Shown here: positions 58,347 through 64,000 of the stretch, one piece after another
Layout of the letters: the number at the start of each line of letters is the position of its first letter
Position numbering within the stretch: the stretch's first letter is position 1
Notes under the pieces: model-generated
Database searches by the model: none
What the model saw: only the letters and a program-made list of their open reading frames with translations
Told to the model about the DNA's origin: nothing
Position numbers and translations under genes: made by a program
Assembly (NCBI RefSeq): GCF_003732665.1
Contig: NZ_MOBP01000014.1
Location: 80,605-144,604 of the forward strand
Direction: 5' to 3'
Origin: Pseudomonas frederiksbergensis
GTDB taxonomy: Bacteria; Pseudomonadota; Gammaproteobacteria; Pseudomonadales; Pseudomonadaceae
Length of the DNA: 64,000 nt

Positions 58347-59107
58347 TGAACGGACGAGCGCTTTGCCTGCTGGTCTGTTGGCTGCCGTTGGCCGCACACG
58401 CGGCGGATATCGATCCCGGTCAGGACCCGGTGCCCTCGGTGATGTGGGCCTTCTATCACAAGCAAATGCTCGGCGATGCCCCGTTCGTGTTCGATGAGCG
58501 GGTCAAGCTGCTGGCGCCACCCTTCGCCGAAGACGCACGCCAGGTGCCGCTGGAAATCGATGCCCGGGCGTTCAAGGGCGAGGTGGTGAAGATCCTCGCC
58601 TGGGCCGAGCTCAATCCGCTGCCGAAAATCGTCGATTTCCAACCGCAGGATCGGGTGCTGCCATGGTTGTCGATCCGCATCCGCATCGAACAGGCCACGC
58701 CATTGCGTGCGGCGGTGTTGACCCGGGATGGCGTCTGGCATGTCGGCTCGACCCTGATCGATGCGGCGGGCGGCGGCTGCACGGCGCCGAGCGTGGTGCG
58801 CACGCAACCGGGTTGGGAAGAGCACATTGGCGAAGTACTCGGTGGGCGTTATCCCCGTGGCGAATTCAGCCGTGTGCGCTTGCAGGTGGCGCACCCGATG
58901 GACAACGGCATGGTCAGCGGCATCCCGGAATTCTTTATCAACCACGCCGAACTGCGCGATCAAAACGATCAGGTGCTGGCGACGCTGGAGCTGTTTCCCG
59001 CCGTCAGCGAAAACCCCAACCTGGCCTTCGACATCGAAGGGGTAGGGCAGACGCGCCTGTTGCTGCGGGACAACAGCGGCAATCAATTCGATGCGGCCAT
59101 CCCCTGA
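58346..59107 (+). CDS. Quinoprotein-associated SoxYZ-like carrier
   Basis: A 253-residue periplasmic protein with a signal peptide (about 1-19). A SoxY-like half (about 30-150) has Cys145 in AGGGCTAPS, equivalent to the substrate-binding Cys of SoxY; a SoxZ-like half (about 155-250) follows. Fused SoxYZ proteins accompany quinoprotein clusters. The start is GTG 58346, sharing a base with the previous stop. Confidence 0.85.
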   Translation: MNGRALCLLVCWLPLAAHAADIDPGQDPVPSVMWAFYHKQMLGDAPFVFDERVKLLAPPFAEDARQVPLEIDARAFKGEVVKILAWAELNPLPKIVDFQPQDRVLPWLSIRIRIEQATPLRAAVLTRDGVWHVGSTLIDAAGGGCTAPSVVRTQPGWEEHIGEVLGGRYPRGEFSRVRLQVAHPMDNGMVSGIPEFFINHAELRDQNDQVLATLELFPAVSENPNLAFDIEGVGQTRLLLRDNSGNQFDAAIP

Positions 59108-59122
59108 GCCAAGGAGCGCGTC

Positions 59123-60064
59123 ATGCGTTGGATATTGCTGTTGTTCATCGGTCTGAGCCTGCCTACGTTGGCGGCGGAGCTCGAGTACGCACTCAAGCCG
59201 CGGCTGATTGCTCCAGACACCTGGCTGCTGGAGGGCAGTACTGACAATTTCGCCAAGGCCAACGGCGGCAATATCGTCAACACCGGGTTTATCGTCACCG
59301 AGCGCGGGGTGGTGGTGATCGACACCGGGCCGTCGAAACGTTACGGCGAAGCGATGCGCAAGGTCATCGCCACGGTCACCGATAAACCGGTGATCGAGGT
59401 GCTGCTGACCCATCATCACCCCGACCATGCGCTGGGCAATCAGGCGTTTGCTGACGTGCCGATTGGCGCACTGGCCGGCACCACCGAACTGCTGCATCAG
59501 CAGGGCGATGCCATGGCCGAGAACATGTATCGGCTGGTGGGCGACTGGATGCGCGGCACCGAGGTGGTGTTGCCCAGCGAGACGCTGACACCGGGGCTGA
59601 AAAGTTTTGGGAACCACGATCTGCGCCTGCTAAGCCTGGGTGGGCATACCGGCGCGGATCTGGCTATTCTCGACCAGCAAACCGGCGTGCTGTTTGCCGG
59701 GGACCTGATGTTTTATCAGCGGGCCCTGACCACCCCGAACAGCCCGGGGCTGGCGGTGTGGCTGGCGGACATCGCCACCCTGCAAGCCTTGCCCTGGACG
59801 CTGATCGTGCCCGGCCACGGACCGGTGACCACGGATGCCAGACCCTTCGAACAAATGCATGACTACCTGACCTGGCTCGACCAACTCCTGCGTGACGGCG
59901 CCGCCAATGGCAGCGACATGTCCGAGATGATCCGCAGCCCGATTCCCGAGCGGTTTGCCGGGATCAACCTGAGTCGCTACGAACTGATCCGCAGTGTCAG
60001 CCATTTGTACCCGGGCTACGAGCGGGCACAGATGACCCGCGTCGATTCCACCGCAACCCAATGA
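59123..60064 (+). CDS. Quinoprotein relay-system zinc metallohydrolase
   Basis: A 313-residue MBL-fold protein with a signal peptide (about 1-18). The metal motif HHHPDH is at 97-102, giving His97, His99, Asp101 and His102; further ligands lie in GGHTGAD and VPGHGP. This family always lies near SoxYZ-like carriers of PQQ dehydrogenases. Substrate unknown; it may act on a thioester carried by the SoxYZ protein. Confidence 0.88.
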   Translation: MRWILLLFIGLSLPTLAAELEYALKPRLIAPDTWLLEGSTDNFAKANGGNIVNTGFIVTERGVVVIDTGPSKRYGEAMRKVIATVTDKPVIEVLLTHHHPDHALGNQAFADVPIGALAGTTELLHQQGDAMAENMYRLVGDWMRGTEVVLPSETLTPGLKSFGNHDLRLLSLGGHTGADLAILDQQTGVLFAGDLMFYQRALTTPNSPGLAVWLADIATLQALPWTLIVPGHGPVTTDARPFEQMHDYLTWLDQLLRDGAANGSDMSEMIRSPIPERFAGINLSRYELIRSVSHLYPGYERAQMTRVDSTATQ

Positions 60065-60080
60065 CCCAACACAGAACCCC

Positions 60081-60170
60081 TGTGGGAGCGGGCTTGCTCG
60101 CGAAAGCGGTGTATCAGTTGACAGTGATGTTGCCTGGCACACCGCTTTCGCGAGCAAGCCCGCTCCCACA
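60081..60170. repeat. REPIN
   Basis: tgtgggagcgggcttgctcgcgaaagcgg and exact complement, in the 260-bp gap before pedH. Confidence 0.85.
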
Positions 60171-60199
60171 AGGGTTCCAGGGTGATCGCTACATCGACC

Positions 60200-60215
60200 C
60201 GGTACTAAGGAACTA
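60200..60215. promoter_or_regulatory. Shared ped-cluster motif, site D (weaker)
   Basis: CGGTAC-TAAG-GAACTA matches the CAGTAC-N4-GTMGTA pattern at nine of twelve positions, 108 bp upstream of pedH. Confidence 0.45.
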
Positions 60216-60276
60216 GCAATCTCAACACTGCGGGCAATTGTTGCCAGGGCGGCGGCGCCCAAGAATCTGCACCAGA

Positions 60277-60293
60277 CCGGGAAAATTTCCCGG
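60277..60293. promoter_or_regulatory. Perfect palindrome in the pedH promoter
   Basis: CCGGGAAA-A-TTTCCCGG, followed by GTATAAC, 31 bp before the pedH ATG. Its position fits an operator or a -10 overlapping repressor site that could carry lanthanide or substrate response. Confidence 0.5.
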
Positions 60294-60323
60294 GTATAAC
60301 AAAAAACCGCAGAGGTAGCCGTC

Positions 60324-62102
60324 ATGACCCAACCCGCACGTCGCCAACCCTTCGTCTTGAGCGTGTTGCTCAGTGCCATGCTGTTGTCCGGCTCGGTATT
60401 GGCTGCCGTCTCCGACCAGGACATTCTCCAGGACCCCAAGAACCCGGAGCAGATCGTCACCAACGGTCTGGGCGTCCAGGGTCAGCGCTACAGTCCGCTG
60501 GACACCCTCAACGTCGACAACGTCAAGGAACTGCGGCCGGTCTGGGCCTTCTCCTTCGGCGGTGAAAAACAGCGCGGTCAGCAAGCACAACCGATGATCA
60601 AGGACGGCGTGATGTACATGACCGGTTCCTACTCCCGGGTGTTTGCGGTGGATGCGCGCACCGGCAAGAAGCTCTGGCAATACGATGCGCGCCTGCCGGA
60701 TGACATCCGCCCTTGCTGTGACGTGATCAACCGTGGCGTGGCGCTGTACGGCGACTTGGTGTTCTTCGGCACCCTCGACGCCAAGCTCGTGGCCCTGAAC
60801 AAGGACACCGGCAAAGTGGTGTGGAGCAAGCAGGTGGCCGACCACAAGGAAGGCTATTCCATCAGCGCCGCGCCACTGGTGATCAACGGCAAACTGATTA
60901 CCGGCGTGGCCGGTGGCGAGTTCGGGGTGGTGGGCAAGATCTCCGCCTACGACCCGAAAAACGGTGAGTTGCTGTGGGTCCGGCCGACGGTCGAAGGCCA
61001 CATGGGCTACATCTACAAGGACGGCAAAGCGATTGAGAACGGCATCTCCGGCGGCGAAGCCGGCAAGACCTGGCCCGGCGATTTGTGGAAAACCGGCGGC
61101 GCCGCGCCTTGGCTCGGCGGCTACTACGACCCGGAAACCAATCTGCTGCTGTTCGGCACCGGCAACCCCGCGCCGTGGAACTCGCACCTGCGTCCTGGCG
61201 ACAACCTCTATTCGTCGTCGCGCCTGGCGCTGAACCCGGACGACGGCACCATCAAATGGCACTTCCAGAGCACGCCCCACGACGGTTGGGACTATGACGG
61301 CGTCAACGAGCTGATCTCGTTCAATTACACCGAGGGCGGCAAGGAAATCAAAGCCGCCGCCACCGCCGACCGTAACGGTTTTTTCTACGTGCTGGACCGC
61401 ACCAACGGCAAGTTCATCCGTGGCTTCCCGTTCGTGGACAAGATCACCTGGGCCACCGGCCTGGATAAGGATGGCCGGCCGATCTACAACGAAGACAGCC
61501 GTCCGGGCGCGCCGGGCTCTGAAGCCAAGGGCAGCTCAGTGTTTGTAGCCCCGGCATTCCTCGGCGCGAAAAACTGGATGCCGATGGCCTACAACAAGGA
61601 CACCAAGCTGTTCTACGTGCCGTCCAACGAGTGGGGCATGGACATCTGGAACGAAGGCATCGCCTACAAAAAAGGCGCGGCGTTCCTCGGCGCCGGGTTC
61701 ACCATCAAGCCGTTGAACGAAGACTACATCGGTGTGCTGCGCGCCATCGATCCGGTCACCGGCAAGGAAGTCTGGCGCCACAAGAACTACGCGCCGCTGT
61801 GGGGCGGGGTGCTGACCACCAAAGGCAACCTGGTGTTCACCGGCACGCCGGAAGGGTTCCTCCAGGCCTTCAACGCCAAGACTGGCGAGAAAGTCTGGGA
61901 ATTCCAGACCGGCTCCGGCGTGCTCGGCTCGCCCGTGACCTGGGAAATGGACGGCGAACAGTACGTCTCGGTCCTCTCTGGTTGGGGCGGCGCCGTACCG
62001 CTGTGGGGCGGCGAAGTGGCCAAGCGCATCAAGGACTTCAACCAGGGCGGGATGCTCTGGACCTTTAAGCTGCCGAAAGACCTGGTCGTGGCCAAGCACT
62101 GA
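60324..62102 (+). CDS. pedH: PQQ-dependent alcohol dehydrogenase, lanthanide (PedH) type
   Basis: A 592-residue periplasmic quinoprotein with a signal peptide (about 1-28, ending VLA). It has the eight-bladed W-motif propeller (GKKLWQYDARLP, GKEVWRHKNYAPLWGG, GEKVWEFQTGSGVLGSP) and the vicinal disulfide Cys131-Cys132. The catalytic Asp323 stands in HDGWDYDGVN together with Asp325, the extra Asp that lanthanide-dependent enzymes have where Ca enzymes have Ala, Ser or Thr. It should oxidise alcohols and aldehydes with La3+/Ce3+ and PQQ, giving electrons to PedF. No pqq genes lie in the window. Confidence 0.92.
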   Translation: MTQPARRQPFVLSVLLSAMLLSGSVLAAVSDQDILQDPKNPEQIVTNGLGVQGQRYSPLDTLNVDNVKELRPVWAFSFGGEKQRGQQAQPMIKDGVMYMTGSYSRVFAVDARTGKKLWQYDARLPDDIRPCCDVINRGVALYGDLVFFGTLDAKLVALNKDTGKVVWSKQVADHKEGYSISAAPLVINGKLITGVAGGEFGVVGKISAYDPKNGELLWVRPTVEGHMGYIYKDGKAIENGISGGEAGKTWPGDLWKTGGAAPWLGGYYDPETNLLLFGTGNPAPWNSHLRPGDNLYSSSRLALNPDDGTIKWHFQSTPHDGWDYDGVNELISFNYTEGGKEIKAAATADRNGFFYVLDRTNGKFIRGFPFVDKITWATGLDKDGRPIYNEDSRPGAPGSEAKGSSVFVAPAFLGAKNWMPMAYNKDTKLFYVPSNEWGMDIWNEGIAYKKGAAFLGAGFTIKPLNEDYIGVLRAIDPVTGKEVWRHKNYAPLWGGVLTTKGNLVFTGTPEGFLQAFNAKTGEKVWEFQTGSGVLGSPVTWEMDGEQYVSVLSGWGGAVPLWGGEVAKRIKDFNQGGMLWTFKLPKDLVVAKH

Positions 62103-62125
62103 CCCTGAGCCCACCGCGTAACCCC

Positions 62126-62215
62126 TGTGGGAGCGGGCTTGCTCGCGAAAGAGGTGTGTCAGCCAACATTAATCTCGACTGACACACCGCCTTCGCGAGC
62201 AAGCCCGCTCCCACA
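62126..62215. repeat. REPIN
   Basis: tgtgggagcgggcttgctcgcgaaagagg and cgcgagcaagcccgctcccaca arms, between pedH and the aldehyde dehydrogenase gene. Confidence 0.85.
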
Positions 62216-62366
62216 GGGTTATTTGCCACAAGGGAATTTGCGCCAAACCTACGACCAAATAACGAGAGTCCCCCTGCCAACGGCGCATTCGCCCGGCCAC
62301 CGGGGCTCTCTACTATCGATGCATCGCCTGTTTGCCCGACAGGCCCCGACCAGACAGAGGCCCACC

Positions 62367-63887
62367 ATGATCTACGCACAACCTGGCACCCCCGGCGCCG
62401 TCGTTTCCTTCAAACCGCGCTACGGCAATTTCATCGGTGGCGAATTCGTGCCGCCGGTCAACGGCGAGTACTTCACCAACACCTCGCCGGTCAACGGTGA
62501 AGTGATCGGCGAGTTCCCGCGCTCCAGCGCCGCCGACATCGACAAAGCCCTCGACGCCGCCCACGCGGCCGCCGATGCCTGGGGCAAGACTTCGGCCCAG
62601 GACCGTTCCCTGGTGCTACTGAAAATCGCCGACCGCATCGAGCAAAACCTGGAAATCCTCGCCGTCGCCGAGACCTGGGACAACGGCAAAGCCGTGCGTG
62701 AAACCCTGAACGCCGACGTGCCGCTGGCCGCCGACCATTTCCGCTATTTCGCCGGGTGCATTCGCGCCCAGGAAGGTGGCGCTGCCGAAATCAACGAGCT
62801 GACCACCGCCTACCACTTCCACGAGCCGTTGGGCGTGGTCGGGCAGATCATCCCGTGGAACTTCCCGCTGCTGATGGCCGCGTGGAAACTCGCCCCGGCC
62901 CTGGCCGCCGGTAACTGCGTGGTGCTCAAACCTGCCGAGCAGACGCCGCTGTCGATCATGGTGTTCGCCGAGCTGATCGCCGACTTGCTGCCCGCCGGCG
63001 TACTGAACATCGTCCAGGGTTTCGGTCGCGAAGCCGGGGAGGCGCTGGCCACCAGCAAGCGCATCGCCAAGATTGCCTTCACCGGTTCCACCCCGGTGGG
63101 CGCGCACATCATGCATTGCGCCGCCGAGAACATCATTCCGAGCACCGTGGAACTGGGCGGCAAGTCGCCGAACATCTTCTTCGAAGACATCATGAACGCC
63201 GAGCCGCAGTTCATCGAGAAAGCCGCCGAAGGTTTGGTGTTGGCCTTCTTCAACCAGGGCGAAGTTTGCACCTGTCCGTCCCGGGCGCTGGTGCAGGAAT
63301 CGATCTACGACGATTTCATGAAAGTGGTGATGCAGAAGATCGTCAAGATCAAGCGCGGCAACCCGCTGGACACTGAAACCATGGTCGGCGCGCAGGCGTC
63401 GGAGCAGCAATACGACAAGATCCTCTCGTACCTGAAAATTGCCCAGGAGGAGGGCGCCGAGCTGCTGATCGGTGGCGCGGCCGAGCGGCTGGAGGGCGAC
63501 TTGTCGACGGGGTATTACATCCAGCCGACCCTGCTCAAGGGCCACAACAAAATGCGCGTGTTCCAGGAAGAAATCTTCGGCCCGGTGGTGGGCATCACCA
63601 CGTTCAAGGACGAAGCCGAAGCCCTGGCGATTGCCAACGACAGCGAGTTTGGCCTCGGCGCCGGCCTGTGGACCCGCGACATCAACCGCGCCTACCGCAT
63701 GGGCCGAGCGATCAAGGCCGGGCGCGTGTGGACCAACTGCTACCACCTGTACCCGGCCCACGCCGCATTCGGCGGCTACAAAAAGTCCGGGGTTGGCCGT
63801 GAAAACCACAAAATGATGCTCGACCATTACCAACAGACCAAAAACCTGTTGGTGAGCTACGACATCAATCCGATGGGGTTCTTCTAA
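62367..63887 (+). CDS. pedI: NAD-dependent aldehyde dehydrogenase (ExaC/PedI type)
   Basis: A 506-residue ALDH. IIPWNFPLLMAAWKLAPALAAGNCVVLKPAEQTP (about 150-185), the catalytic Glu in ELGGKSP (about 267) and nucleophile Cys301 in GEVCTCPSR are present. The start at 62367 gives MIYAQPGTPGA, as in ExaC. It oxidises acetaldehyde or other aldehydes from the PQQ dehydrogenase to acids in the cytoplasm. It is the last full gene of the window. Confidence 0.93.
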   Translation: MIYAQPGTPGAVVSFKPRYGNFIGGEFVPPVNGEYFTNTSPVNGEVIGEFPRSSAADIDKALDAAHAAADAWGKTSAQDRSLVLLKIADRIEQNLEILAVAETWDNGKAVRETLNADVPLAADHFRYFAGCIRAQEGGAAEINELTTAYHFHEPLGVVGQIIPWNFPLLMAAWKLAPALAAGNCVVLKPAEQTPLSIMVFAELIADLLPAGVLNIVQGFGREAGEALATSKRIAKIAFTGSTPVGAHIMHCAAENIIPSTVELGGKSPNIFFEDIMNAEPQFIEKAAEGLVLAFFNQGEVCTCPSRALVQESIYDDFMKVVMQKIVKIKRGNPLDTETMVGAQASEQQYDKILSYLKIAQEEGAELLIGGAAERLEGDLSTGYYIQPTLLKGHNKMRVFQEEIFGPVVGITTFKDEAEALAIANDSEFGLGAGLWTRDINRAYRMGRAIKAGRVWTNCYHLYPAHAAFGGYKKSGVGRENHKMMLDHYQQTKNLLVSYDINPMGFF

Positions 63888-63910
63888 CCCCAAGCACACC
63901 ACAACCCCCC

Positions 63911-64000
63911 CTGTGGGAGCGGGCTTTTGTGGCGAGGGGGCTTGCCCCCGTTGGACTGCGCAGCAGTCCCCTTCTTTTTTTGATACGAAGGGGGGCCGCT
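63911..64000. repeat. Nested REP elements cut by the window edge
   Basis: A tgtgggagcgggctt half-arm runs straight into a gtggcgagggggcttgccccc-family element, as at 17551. The right part lies beyond the window. Confidence 0.65.

Overview
The window looks like the chromosome of a fluorescent-group Pseudomonas. It has GC-rich coding sequence, the Pseudomonas bkdA1-bkdA2-bkdB-lpdV operon with divergent bkdR, an hcnABC hydrogen cyanide synthase operon, a periplasmic PQQ alcohol-dehydrogenase (ped/exa) cluster, and more than twenty REP/REPIN elements of the tgtgggagcgggcttgctcgcgaa type in the gaps between genes. The assignment is by gene content and repeat type only; no rRNA or tRNA gene was seen.

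Layout. 1-12.7 kb: a DUF6124-type gene, then an uncharacterised catabolic island (two cyclase-family hydrolases, NIPSNAP protein, Fe-alcohol dehydrogenase, two SDRs, ACS-type MFS transporter, FAD 2-hydroxyacid-type oxidoreductase, aldo/keto reductase, SRPBCC protein, two LysR regulators). 12.74-13.64 kb: a seven-copy tandem array of a 135-bp REPIN-plus-spacer unit. 13.6-18.3 kb: an OmpR-type two-component system, a secreted Cys-rich protein, and a probable sigma54-driven membrane protein with a 24-residue companion peptide. 18.5-21.5 kb: hcnABC, with an ANR-like box and an RsmA/RsmE site over the hcnA Shine-Dalgarno. 21.6-31.2 kb: CPA2 antiporter, LysR with a solute-binding protein and MHS-type MFS transporter, DJ-1-like protein, RcnB-like protein, diguanylate cyclase, FKBP, and dmeRF (Co/Ni efflux). 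31.2-32.3 kb: a small AT-richer patch with a HEAT-like protein, a pyocin-S6-type immunity gene and a gutted S-type bacteriocin gene. 32.3-36.7 kb: P450 with a divergent ArsR regulator, a small membrane protein, and an SOS-boxed radical-SAM DNA-metabolism pair. 36.9-43.8 kb: ilvE and the branched-chain keto acid dehydrogenase operon. 44.0-47.5 kb: sulfide detoxification (persulfide dioxygenase-like hydrolase, BigR-like sensor, SQR, TauE exporter). 47.7-64 kb: FIST protein, NahK/ErcS'-like hybrid kinase, AgmR/ErbR-type regulator and the ped cluster.

How parts work together. In the ped cluster a PQQ alcohol dehydrogenase would pass electrons to cytochrome c550 (pedF). A MxaJ-like binding protein, SoxYZ-like carrier and metallohydrolase accompany it, the aldehyde goes to an ExaC-type dehydrogenase, and an ABC system with beta-propeller and CXXCW proteins lies divergently. 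The dehydrogenase has the extra Asp (D325) expected of lanthanide enzymes, and no Ca-type pedE lies at the usual place before pedF. A shared 16-bp motif, CAGTAC-N4-GTMGTA or its reverse complement, lies upstream of the divergent operons and is proposed as the site of the neighbouring LuxR-type regulator. IlvE and Bkd together carry branched-chain amino acid catabolism.

The most notable observations are the bacteriocin deletion scar with its retained immunity gene, the shared ped-cluster motif, the lanthanide-only ped locus, the SOS box on the radical-SAM pair, the sigma54/24-aa peptide locus and the REPIN tandem array.
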